In this document: positions 38,058 to 47,305 of the stretch, piece after piece
How positions within the stretch are numbered: position 1 is the stretch's first letter
Layout: every line of letters begins with the position of its first letter
From: Pythium myriotylum
Lineage: Eukaryota; Oomycota; Peronosporomycetes; Pythiales; Pythiaceae
DNA: 64,000 nucleotides
Assembly (NCBI GenBank): GCA_023091665.1
Contig: JALJCQ010000018.1
Span: 248,001-312,000 of the forward strand
Reading direction: 5' to 3'
The notes under the pieces: generated by a model
What the model saw: the letters and a program-made list of their open reading frames with translations, nothing else
Database searches by the model: none
What the model was told of the DNA's origin: nothing
Made by a program: the position numbers and the translations under genes

Positions 38058-39929
38058 ATGACACAGCACGAGCCCATAAAGTGCCGACAGCGCGCCCGCG
38101 TGGCTGCGGACGACGAGGCCGAAGCCTTCGCGCTGGCAGCAAGTGGCCAACGCGGTCGTAGCTCGGCCGAGCTCGCAGCGAGGCCGCCGTGAGCGGCCGG
38201 TGGTCCCGTGACCGGTTCCAGCGTCGCCACGCGCAGATGCTGTACGAGACGCTGTTAGCGCGCACGAGTGGAGTCCGGAGCTAAAGTGGCTGCTGGCTCA
38301 GGCGGCGGCCGAGAAAATGCCGGCGAAGCACGAGGTGATCGTCTTGGACGATGGAAATGGTGAAGAGGAGAAGACGCAGGAAGACGTCAAGAAGGAGGTT
38401 GCTGAGGAGAGCAAGAGCGGAAGTGACCCATGTGGAGAAGAGAAGGTGCACTGGGCGATGTGGGTGCACCGACGATCGTCGTGGCGCGCAGTGAGTCGGA
38501 GAGTAAGCGGCGTTGGACGACGAGGTTGGCGGTGACGCAGCAGCTGTTGATGTGAGGCAATGCGGTGGCGACGACTAGAGAAGAAGCACCCCTAGCTGTC
38601 CGGCGATAGTTCAAGCGACGACGTTCAACCGGCAGAGTTGGATGCATTCGGCGACGATGGGTTCGATGGCAAAACAGCAGTGATCGAAGAAACTGAGAAG
38701 GATAAATCTGCGGTGCTCTCAGATCATCAGCATCAACCTGCCCGGATACAAAAACGACAAATGTTGAAGCCGGCGATATACTTCAGCACGATGAGGCGAA
38801 ATTGGCTGGCATCCAGCGAAGCGAGGTAGTCGAAAACGCACCCACAGCATCAACAACAAAGCATGAAGCCGCGATGTCCGGCCCAAAACTACGCACAGAG
38901 TCCGTCGAACTGCGAGAGGATACTAGGAAGGCTATTGTGGTGGACAGAATCAGCTGGACGAGAATTCGCCGACATCGATTCATGGTGGAGAACTAGACTC
39001 GATGAGCTTGAAAGCTTAGATGAGCTTCCTTCGAGAATCTCAGCAGGCGCTGGAAGTCGAAATCACTATACTACGAGCGCGAGTCCAGTCGTTGGAAGCT
39101 TCTCCCGCTCTTGGCCAACGCCAAGAGAATTCAGTCCGAGATCAGATTGCAAAGGTCCAAACCCAGCTCACAATGGCTCAAATAAGGAATGACCTCTTGA
39201 CAGACAAGAAAGCTATTGTGCACACAGACGTCGGAAAGATTCGAGTCCACCTCGAGGCCCAAGAGACCACTACGGCGGAGATGAAAAGGTCTTTCAACAA
39301 CTCGACAGATCGATTAAATGAATACGCCAGCGTGAAGGAAGCTCTCACGAACCGTGTCACCGATCTTGAAAACAAGATTTCTGAAGAGAAGGAGAAGTCG
39401 TCCTATTTGGAAGTTCTCGTCAAGAAGCTTCTTGATGGCAAAGGGGCGTCGGAAACTGAACAAGGGAGCGTTCGAGGCCAACTCGACAGGCTTGGAAAAG
39501 AATTTATCACCGAGAAACGAGAGCGACGCGAGTTGAAAAAGAAACTCCAAGGTAGTGTTTCGCCCGTTAGAACAGCACACGACATTGGCGCTTCACTGAC
39601 AAGAAGCGATTCGCACAAGTATGAAGTGGCGTCCATCCGAGAAGAGCAATCTGCTTCTCAAGCGCTTGTCCAGCAAACAGTTGGATACATTGGAGCAGAA
39701 GTTCCGCCAGCTGCAGTTTCAAGTGACGGAAGGTAAGCTGGAAGCGGCAACGCAAATGAGCCTCGTCGAGGCTCGAGTGACGAGCGATCTGAAGATGGCA
39801 TTAAATGCCGCGAAAGCCGTAATATCCGAAGAGATGGAGGTCGCGATTGATGAAGAGGGCTGGGCCCGCACGGATGAGTACGTGGAGCTACTCAAGGCCG
39901 TCCAAGCAATTTTTAACCGCGATCCTTGA
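38058..39929 (+). pseudogene. Decayed Myb/SANT-like coiled-coil family member
   Basis: Family fragments in several frames. Between about 38127 and 38330, three frames carry WQQVANAVV, then RDRFQRRHAQMLYETLL, then ELKWLLAQAAAEK, which line up with the module of the genes at 31431 and 33953. An acidic linker follows with stops. A long coiled coil is open at 39020-39736 and then switches frame near 39650-39730 to a segment ending at 39929 with ARTDEYVELLKAVQAIF, matching the family tail. At least four frame changes and several stops are present, so no full product is possible. The coiled-coil part remains open for over 200 codons, so decay is probably recent or a partial product persists. Confidence 0.65.
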
Positions 39930-40017
39930 CACACGCAACGCCACTTTTTAGGCATAATCTACATCGAATATAGTAACAAAATCAGTTTTAGACAGACAAC
40001 CACGAAAAATGCTCACT

Positions 40018-41601
40018 TCAGCCGCGAGTGTACCATTGCCGATCGCCATACGCGTCACTCGTCGTCCTCGTCGGCTCTCCCACCAGGAGTGTGTTCATCA
40101 AAGCTTGGAACTGTTCGCGACGCTCTGCAGCAACTGTGTCGAGCAGTGCACGTGTTTCTTCACGCTGGGCCTCACGTTCTGCCCGTAGCAGGGACAGGAC
40201 ATGGCCCAGCTGCTCCCGGTGGAGGCTCCGCTCCGTATCAAGTCGCTGCATCCATTTTGCAGACAATGACGCGTGGCTGCGGTGTAGAGCTCTGAGTTCC
40301 CGCTCTAAACAGGCCACTCGCTCCTCCAGTCCCGTGCGGTTCGGCTCGAATACGAATCTTTCGTCAGCTGTGGCAACCTCTTCGACTTTACTGTCCTTCG
40401 GATTTGCTTCCATCCCTGGTCGGATTTCGCTCTCTTCCGTTGCAGGAACTTTGGTAGGTTGACGCCGACTTCGCTTAACAAAGTGTTTGCTCTTTCGCTC
40501 TTCTTCCAGATCACTCAATTCATTCTCGGTCTCCAATGATTGAATGTCAATGTCCATCGGGATCGAATCGTCATCGTCATCATCAACTGAGTCGCGTCGA
40601 CGCTTACCACCCAGTTCGGTCTCAAGTTCATCAAGCATCGCACGTTGAGCCGAACTAAGGTCGATGAAGGGATCGTGTCGACCGCGCGTCACTGCCCGGA
40701 GACGCATTACGCGGTCCTTGCAGCTTGTCCCGGAGAAGAACACTTTGACTTGTAGTTCGTCATTCAAACTAGCTGCAACTCGGTCCCAAGCAGCAATCGC
40801 AGACCTCCTTCTCCGCTCAGAAAATGGATTCCATCGTTGAACGCCACGCAGCAGCACGTCATCGAATGTGACCTTCTTATCCGCCCCAATATTGTTCATC
40901 TTCTCGACGATGTCCTCCAAAATTGCGTCGCTCACGTCATGGTACTCCTTTACCATATCTCGCAATCCATCAGCAGCCACCAAATTGTCGTGCTCGGCGT
41001 GCTGCTCGTCCAGAAGGACATGAACTAGCCACTTGATCTGATTCTGTACACTCGACTTCGTCACAGACCACACCACGTTGGATTTAAGTGCCTTCACAAC
41101 CATCACAATTAATTCTATCTCGGCATTTGGCCTGTGGATCAAGTATGGTCTCTTTTCCAGAACCTGCTGCATAATCGCAGCATCTCTCTCGAGGTGGAGC
41201 GTCGGCGTCTTTGAGTGATGCGTGCCGAAGCGCTGAGTGGGTACGGAACGTCTCTTCGGCCTCTCCCCAACCTCGAGACCGCGCTCCACTGCCGCTTTGA
41301 AAGCCGCATCATGAGGAGCAAGCGAATTCGACGTGCGCTGTGGCTTGTCCAGGAGAATCGCACGAACACGATTGGAGGACTTTCGCTTCTTGGGCTCGCT
41401 GGAGGACTGAACTGGCCGCTCTGGCACGCCATCTTCCCAAAAATACTCTTCCTCTTCCGTCTCCTCGCCACTTTCGCGCTCACGGTCTCCTCTCACGTCG
41501 TCACTGTGGTCCGCTGGCGGTACAGGCATCGGTGAGCAAGGACCGCTGTCTCCATCTAGAACTGGCAATTCAACGACGCCTTGGTGCTCAGTCGCGCTCA
41601 T
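40018..41601 (-). CDS. Two-module Myb/SANT-like coiled-coil protein
   Basis: 527 residues from the ATG at 41601 (MSATEHQGVV). The frame remains open upstream to 41754, but that portion has no family similarity. Module A (about 155-240) has AAIMQQVLEKRPYLI, and its central Trp (VVWSVT) is displaced. Module B (about 250-335) has VLLRGVQRWNPFSERR, AWDRVAASL and RVMRLRAVT. The coiled coil ends in AAERREQFQALMNTLL, the family tail. Acidic and Lys/Arg-rich linkers lie between. It is followed on the same strand by the four-module gene, whose module 3 shares NVFVSGESCDRRV with VKVFFSGTSCKDRV here. Confidence 0.8.
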   Translation of the reverse strand: MSATEHQGVVELPVLDGDSGPCSPMPVPPADHSDDVRGDRERESGEETEEEEYFWEDGVPERPVQSSSEPKKRKSSNRVRAILLDKPQRTSNSLAPHDAAFKAAVERGLEVGERPKRRSVPTQRFGTHHSKTPTLHLERDAAIMQQVLEKRPYLIHRPNAEIELIVMVVKALKSNVVWSVTKSSVQNQIKWLVHVLLDEQHAEHDNLVAADGLRDMVKEYHDVSDAILEDIVEKMNNIGADKKVTFDDVLLRGVQRWNPFSERRRRSAIAAWDRVAASLNDELQVKVFFSGTSCKDRVMRLRAVTRGRHDPFIDLSSAQRAMLDELETELGGKRRRDSVDDDDDDSIPMDIDIQSLETENELSDLEEERKSKHFVKRSRRQPTKVPATEESEIRPGMEANPKDSKVEEVATADERFVFEPNRTGLEERVACLERELRALHRSHASLSAKWMQRLDTERSLHREQLGHVLSLLRAEREAQREETRALLDTVAAERREQFQALMNTLLVGEPTRTTSDAYGDRQWYTRG

Positions 41602-41794
41602 CAAACCTGCTGCTTTGCTTGGCGCGCCCGCTCCACTTGCGATCTCCAATCGCTGGTGAGATGTTCTGCCGGCAGAATTATACGCGACAACTCGAATATA
41701 CATGTAACCTTCAAGCAACATACCACAGATGGCAGAACCTGATCGTGAGACCAAGGGTTGACATAGATAGACACCAAAAAGCCTCGCTCAGCTC

Positions 41795-43939
41795 TTATTC
41801 CGGTTGAGGGATGTTCTTCATCAACGCTACGAACTCATCGCGACGATCTTGACGCTCTTTGTTCATTGCCTCGAGTAACGCTTTGGTATCGCGTCGGTTA
41901 GCTTCTCGTTCATCTCGAAGCAGTTCAACCAAGGTCGCGACCTCAGCTCGATGTTCTTGCCTTTCTTGCTGCAAAGCATGTAAAATCGTTGCAAGCGACT
42001 GAGCAGGATCCGCCGACGAAATGCCGTGCTCAACGGAGGTACCAGGTTGAATACCTTCGATCCGCCGCCTCAGATTGTCTATCTGCTCGCGAGCTTCAGT
42101 TCTGTCGCGAAGGATAGTCGCCTCGAGAGTCTCAATTCGCTTTTGCATCCGATCAGCCTCCGCACGGGCTCCGCTGGCAAAACGTTGCAGGGCACTAATA
42201 GATACACCAGAATCCATCATGTCGTCCCGATGAGGGGCATTATTGCGCGATTTGTTGCCATATTCAAGGCTCGACTCTTCATCGTCTTCATCTTGCTGAG
42301 TCTCTCTTCGGCGCTTCTGTCCACGTAAACTGGAACCAGAAAGGCTAACGGTTCGGCGAGAACTGTTCTGAGACTGCTTGCTTCGCCGAAGCTTCGCCAG
42401 CAATTTTTCAACCATGGCAGAACGCTTACGGGTCCGTGCGCCATTTGATTTCTCGAATGCTGCTTGGAGATCTTCCACGCGAGCGCGCATACGAGCACCG
42501 TCAGCATTGGTAGCTCTATTGGCCAGCCCAGCCTCCTGGTAGAAAGCTACAGCAACTCGATTCCAGGCAGCATGCTGCGAGTCTTCGTCAGCTGTGTGAG
42601 GCTGCAGATCAACAACCAGGCGCAATAAAATCTCATCGAACCGAGATGTGTCACCGTGGTTATCACCCCCACCAAACGGATCATGAGGTTGATCTCTTTG
42701 AGATCTACCTGGTATCAGAGCTGGCTGGACATCGTCGGGGCTTGGGCCTGTACCTTGTTCCGACTTGGCCTTCCAAGAAAGTCCGTCGCCAAGTGCTGCG
42801 TCACCATCTTCACCTCTAGCCATCAGCGTTTCTAGTTCCATGAGCTTTGCGTTCAAATTCGTCGATACGTGGAAATACGCTTCTTCTCTGGGACGTGCCA
42901 CTTGCTCGCGCAGTAAGCTGACGCGACGATCGCAGCTCTCGCCCGACACAAACACGTTGGCGCCGAGGCGTTCGTTCAGAGTTTTGGCCACATCATCCCA
43001 CGAGAAACTCTTCTCAACTGGTGCACGACGGATCAACTCGTCCACCAAAATGTCGTCGTAGGTCTCGCATGCGTGGGCCTCCAAGATCCCCACAAGCCTT
43101 CGATTGGAGAGCGCCGCATACTCAGTCAGCATCTCTACAAGCGTCGGCGTGAGGCGTCTATGCTCTGGGTGGTCTGGATCTTGCCACACAGCCACGAGCC
43201 ACTCGACTCTTGCGTACACGTACTCGCTCGACGTCGTCGTACACTTTTTCCCAAGCTCGCGCACCACTTGGTCGGCCAGCACCTGCAGCCGAAAGTCGTT
43301 CTGCACGTAGAACGGTCTGCGCTCGAGGAGAAGCCGTAGCAGCGCCTCGTCTTGTCTGGGACGCACGCAGCGGAAGCGAGGCACCTCCAACTCAGCCGGC
43401 GATAGATCGACAAGCGGCCGTCCTCGGCGATCCACTTGCAGCTCGAGTGTCTCGACTTCTTCCTCTTCCAGAGGCTTCCGCGCGCTCTCCTTCTCGAGCG
43501 TTTCAAGCAACTCGACCACTTCGGCGCCAAGGCGCGCGCGCTGCTTGTCGAAATGCTTCCAGAGCAGCTGGACGCGGTAGACCAGTCGGTGGCGTCCGCT
43601 CTCGAGTGTGCGCCGATGGTCGCGGCCTTTGTTGAACGCGACGGTGATCGCGTCCCAGGTCTGGAGCGTGGTGCCCCACGGCGCCGCGTGCGGCTTGTGC
43701 TCCAGCACGAGACGCAGCAGCTTGGCGTCCAGCGAGGCGTTCCAGGGCTCGACGGCCGGCGCGTCGCTGCTGGGCGTCGCCGTGCGAGCGCCACCACGCA
43801 GCCTCTGGGAGGTGCTCTCGTCCCGTTTTTGCACAGACGATACTTCTCGACGTTGCGCATGCGATGCGCGCGCTTTCGTCGCGCGAGACGGCGCCGTCGC
43901 CGCCGTAGCGACGCGCGAACGCGACGTCCGGGAGGCCAT
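41795..43939 (-). CDS. Four-module Myb/SANT-like coiled-coil protein
   Basis: 714 residues from the ATG at 43939; the frame two codons upstream opens with GTG, not ATG. The modules are at about 50-135 (LLRLVLEHKPHAAPW), 188-270 (EALLRLLLERRPFYVQ), 285-365 (DILVDELIRRAPV) and 418-500 (FDEILLRLVVDLQPHT), each with the late R-x3-L element. The coiled coil (about 585-700) ends in ERQDRRDEFVALMKNI. The N-terminus is Arg/Ser/Ala-rich. Modules 1 and 4 keep the central Trp (TWDAI, AWNRVA) and module 3 has SWDDVA; module 2 has VLADQV instead. Nuclear role inferred only from the module type. Confidence 0.82.
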   Translation of the reverse strand: MASRTSRSRVATAATAPSRATKARASHAQRREVSSVQKRDESTSQRLRGGARTATPSSDAPAVEPWNASLDAKLLRLVLEHKPHAAPWGTTLQTWDAITVAFNKGRDHRRTLESGRHRLVYRVQLLWKHFDKQRARLGAEVVELLETLEKESARKPLEEEEVETLELQVDRRGRPLVDLSPAELEVPRFRCVRPRQDEALLRLLLERRPFYVQNDFRLQVLADQVVRELGKKCTTTSSEYVYARVEWLVAVWQDPDHPEHRRLTPTLVEMLTEYAALSNRRLVGILEAHACETYDDILVDELIRRAPVEKSFSWDDVAKTLNERLGANVFVSGESCDRRVSLLREQVARPREEAYFHVSTNLNAKLMELETLMARGEDGDAALGDGLSWKAKSEQGTGPSPDDVQPALIPGRSQRDQPHDPFGGGDNHGDTSRFDEILLRLVVDLQPHTADEDSQHAAWNRVAVAFYQEAGLANRATNADGARMRARVEDLQAAFEKSNGARTRKRSAMVEKLLAKLRRSKQSQNSSRRTVSLSGSSLRGQKRRRETQQDEDDEESSLEYGNKSRNNAPHRDDMMDSGVSISALQRFASGARAEADRMQKRIETLEATILRDRTEAREQIDNLRRRIEGIQPGTSVEHGISSADPAQSLATILHALQQERQEHRAEVATLVELLRDEREANRRDTKALLEAMNKERQDRRDEFVALMKNIPQPE

Positions 43940-44232
43940 TTTCACAGCAGCAATGAATGGGATTGATCCGGCGACCTTGTCGAGGAGATCATATCACATA
44001 ACACGGGTATTGGTTAACAGAGGTGAATGGGACGTGCACTACTGTCTAAAATGATATAGATACAAAATCATCTACGAAAGGGTTCCTGTCGTACTGTACA
44101 CGAAAGTAGTATAATTCCAGACAACTTCAAGGTCTCACGACTCCAACGGGGTCGTCCTCCTCCATCACCCGCCTCCCTCGTTCCTTCCTCCACCTACACA
44201 ACGACAAGTCAGTTCGTTTCGACCACACACAA

Positions 44233-44907
44233 ATGCCGCCACGCAGCTCCCAGCCGCCGCCGCCGCGGGCCGATGCACGCGAAGATCTCACGTTGATGCG
44301 CCAGGTGCGACTAGTGAAACCGCATCTTGCGCCGACCGGATTCCGCACCGACAAGTGGGAGACTGTCGCGCGCGCTGTGAACCGCGAGATCGGCGCGCGC
44401 GTGTGGCGTTCGGGCAACGGCGCTCGCGGCCGCTACGGCCACTTGCTGGCCGCGTTCAAGCTGCAGCGACGCTCGCTGCCCGCCGAACTGCGTGATCGGA
44501 TCGTCCAGTACATCTCTTTGCTTCGGAAGCGAGGCTACAGCGGCACGCTGCCCGAGATCGAGGAGGAAGAAGGAGGACAGAAGGAGGGCGGAGAGGAAGA
44601 CATGCAGCAAGCAGAAGGCGAGGACGAAGAGGAGGGGACGGAGGAGAACGAGGTAGAGGAGGCGATGACGCACTTGGCGGCAGGTGAGAGCGAGTTGGAG
44701 TTAGCGCATGGGCCACCGATAGACGTGCGGATTGAGGCGACACTCGAGTGGGTCCGTGAGACCGTGACGGCTGTGCGTGCGATGGCCGAGGGGCTGCTCC
44801 AAGTGATCGAGAAAGACCACGCGGCGAGGCGCGACGAGGCCGAGCGCGTCCGCGAGGACCGCCAAGAGTTGCTGGCCGTCGTGCGGCTGGCTCTGCAGCG
44901 CAAGTGA
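44233..44907 (+). CDS. Short single-module Myb/SANT-like coiled-coil protein
   Basis: 224 residues, ATG at 44233. The module (about 17-95) has DLTLMRQVRLVKPHLAP, KWETVARAVNREIG and RYGHLLAAF. A Glu-rich acidic segment (about 112-145) leads to a C-terminal amphipathic helix with REDRQELLAVVRLAL, a shorter form of the family tail. This is the last array member on this side; the protease cluster follows. It is divergent from the four-module gene across a 0.29 kb spacer. Confidence 0.8.
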   Translation: MPPRSSQPPPPRADAREDLTLMRQVRLVKPHLAPTGFRTDKWETVARAVNREIGARVWRSGNGARGRYGHLLAAFKLQRRSLPAELRDRIVQYISLLRKRGYSGTLPEIEEEEGGQKEGGEEDMQQAEGEDEEEGTEENEVEEAMTHLAAGESELELAHGPPIDVRIEATLEWVRETVTAVRAMAEGLLQVIEKDHAARRDEAERVREDRQELLAVVRLALQRK

Positions 44908-45459
44908 CGCTCCGAGAGGTTTATGAAGGAGCTCAGCCGCACGTAGCGATTGATCTGGTTTCAATAGAGCGGCGTTCATCTCAACTAGCATATCCCTGGT
45001 GGGGTCATGTCTACTGACAGCCATGATTGCGAATGTTCTCTATTTTATGACACGAATCGGGGTCCCTTGGTCACGACACTTTTTGACTCGCGCCGATATT
45101 TCACCTTCAACCAGACGCGCCTTAGCTCGACGAAGAAGAAACAGATCCTGTCCTATCCTGTCCACGTGGCCCTCCTTGTCTTCAAGACAGCGCTCAGCAT
45201 TGCAGTTCAACATGGCCTGACTTTGCGCGTCTGGATCTTCTCGACTAAATCTCACAGCATGAGCTGCTAAGGCTTTCCAGAACCAGCGGTCAGAGGGGAT
45301 GCTCTGCGACAACATGAGTTGTCCCGCTGGGACTGGCTCGAGTTCCTCAGGTGACCGCCAGCGAGTCTATGGTAGACATCCTCACTCTGCGAGGTTCCTG
45401 TTACCGCTCACTCTCCAACTCACCTCCCACCACCGAACCCACACTTAAATCTGCCTGCT
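44908..45459. other. Spacer before the S1 protease cluster
   Basis: About 0.55 kb, no supported gene. GCTCACTCTCCAACT at 45406-45420 resembles an Inr element and lies about 40 bases before the protease ATG. Confidence 0.45.
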
Positions 45460-46269
45460 ATGAAGCTCTTCTCGGCTCTCGCAGTCTCAACCGCTCTGGT
45501 TTCCGCCACTGCACAATCGGCCCCTGCCGCCATCAAGCCGCTGATCGTCGGCGGCACCGAGGTCCCCGTAGGCGAGAAAACCTGGATGGTCGGGCTCCGC
45601 GAAGAGTTCGATGCGCGCAGCCGTTGCGGCGGCATGCTCATTGCCCCCACGAAAGTGCTCTCAGCAGCTCACTGCCGGAAGTTCAGTTACGCGGCTGTCG
45701 GAACTCATTTCAAGGTCAACGGGACCGACGGTGAGCAGATCAAGATTGTCGACGAGTTGATCCACCCGAAGTATAATGAGCCCGACGACAATTCGGCTAC
45801 GTGGGACTACAAGATCCTTACGCTCGAGAAGCCGGCTTCAGTGGCGCCCGTGCCGATTCTCCTAAACGACCCGACGCAGGCGCCGTTCCCGGGCAAGTAT
45901 GCGACGGCCATCGGCTGGGGCAACACGCAAGAGGAAGACGGCACCCACTTCTCGTCATCCAACGTGCTTCTCCGCGTGGATGTCCAGATCCGGACAATGG
46001 AGCAATGTGCCGCGCTTGGTATGGCTCCATTGGACGAGACCATGGTCTGTGCCGGTGGTGTCGAGGGCGAGGACACGTGCAACGGAGACTCGGGCGGTCC
46101 GCTCTTCCTCGAGACCTCGCAGGGCGATGCTATCATTGGCATTGTGAGCTGGGGCAACGGCTGCGCTCGCAAGGACCAACCAGGCGTGTATGCACGAGTG
46201 TGGACGGTGCTGGACTGGATCACGGAGCACGCGCCCGATGCCAAGTTCATGTTGTACCCAGACAACTAG
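45460..46269 (+). CDS. Secreted trypsin-like S1 serine protease
   Basis: 269 residues, ATG at 45460 opening a signal peptide (MKLFSALAVSTALVSATAQS). Mature start IVGG at 29-32. Triad His71 (LSAAHC), Asp116 (TWDYKIL), Ser211 (GDSGGP). Asp205 in the S1 pocket predicts Lys/Arg specificity. The C-terminus keeps the WGNGCARKDQPGVYARV element of trypsins. It converges on the paralog at 46493-47305. It shares a stretch around VPILLNDPTQAPFPGKYAT with the gene at 49293, although its His region differs from both neighbours. Likely an apoplastic protease. Confidence 0.92.
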   Translation: MKLFSALAVSTALVSATAQSAPAAIKPLIVGGTEVPVGEKTWMVGLREEFDARSRCGGMLIAPTKVLSAAHCRKFSYAAVGTHFKVNGTDGEQIKIVDELIHPKYNEPDDNSATWDYKILTLEKPASVAPVPILLNDPTQAPFPGKYATAIGWGNTQEEDGTHFSSSNVLLRVDVQIRTMEQCAALGMAPLDETMVCAGGVEGEDTCNGDSGGPLFLETSQGDAIIGIVSWGNGCARKDQPGVYARVWTVLDWITEHAPDAKFMLYPDN

Positions 46270-46492
46270 ACGTGTATCCTTTCTAGTCGCCCACATAAGC
46301 AGAACACATCGCGTTGATATCACGGCAATCTCATACACTGCTCAGTTGAGTTGATAACTCAACTTGCACCTTTTGGAACTTTCAAGTTCAGAAATGTCTC
46401 CACGACATTCACCCAAAAGGCCAACACAAGATGACAGCACAAACAGAAAGAATGCGTAGATTGTGATCGTGGGCATATTCTCTCAAGACAGT

Positions 46493-47305
46493 CTAGTAGT
46501 CTGGGTAGGACATGAACTTGGCGCCGGGGGCATTGGCCTTGATCCAGTTGATCACGGTCGACACACGTGCATACACGCCCGGCTGGTCCTTGCGAGCACA
46601 GCCGTTACCCCAGCTCACAATTCCGATGATGGCGTCGCCCAGCGAAGTCTCGAGAAAGAGCGGACCACCCGAGTCGCCGTTGCACGTGTCCTCGCCCTCG
46701 ACACCACCGGCACAGACCATGGTCTCGTCGAGAGGTGTCATGTTCATGGCCTTGCACTGGCTCATGGTCTTGAGTTGCAGGTCCACACGGAGCAGTTTGA
46801 TCGAGGCCGAGTCGTGGGTGCCGTTCTGCTCCTCGCGCGTGTTGCCCCAACCGATCGACGTGGCGTATTTACCGACGATTGGCTTGCGCGTCGGGTTATC
46901 GATGAGGATCTTGACTGGTTTGTACTTGGAGGGCTTCTCAAGCGTGATGATCTTGTAGTCCCAGGTCACCGAGTTGTCATCCGGCTCGCTATACTTGGGG
47001 TGCTGAATCTCGCTCACGATCTTGATCTGCTCACCGTCTGTGCCGTTGACCTTATAATGTGTGCCCACCGCAGCGTAGCCGAAGGTCGGACAGTGGCCGG
47101 CCGAGAGCACCTTGGTGGGGGTGATGAGCATACCGCCACAGCGGCTTTGCAGGTTGATATCATCGCGAAGACCGACCATCCAGGTCTTCTCGCCGATTGG
47201 CACTTCGGTGCCACCGACGATCATTGGCGCAATAGCGTCTTGGCTCGCGGTTGCGACGGTCACGCCCGTGGCAGCAACGACAGCGAGGATCGGGGAGAGC
47301 TTCAT
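46493..47305 (-). CDS. Secreted trypsin-like S1 serine protease
   Basis: 270 residues, ATG at 47305, signal peptide about 1-20. Mature start IVGG at 29-32. Triad His71 (LSAGHC), Asp116 (TWDYKII), Ser212 (GDSGGP); Asp206 in the S1 pocket. The His-loop segment (CGGMLITPTKVLSAGHCPTF) is identical to the gene at 49293, but the middle (KYKPVKILIDNPTRKPIV) is its own. It is tail-to-tail with the gene at 45460, with 223 bases between stops. Confidence 0.92.
   Translation of the reverse strand: MKLSPILAVVAATGVTVATASQDAIAPMIVGGTEVPIGEKTWMVGLRDDINLQSRCGGMLITPTKVLSAGHCPTFGYAAVGTHYKVNGTDGEQIKIVSEIQHPKYSEPDDNSVTWDYKIITLEKPSKYKPVKILIDNPTRKPIVGKYATSIGWGNTREEQNGTHDSASIKLLRVDLQLKTMSQCKAMNMTPLDETMVCAGGVEGEDTCNGDSGGPLFLETSLGDAIIGIVSWGNGCARKDQPGVYARVSTVINWIKANAPGAKFMSYPDY

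Noticed and set aside
41602..41754. Fifty-one extra N-terminal residues for the two-module gene at 40018-41601
   Set aside because: No similarity to any paralog N-terminus, and the downstream ATG opens a typical Ser/Glu-rich leader.
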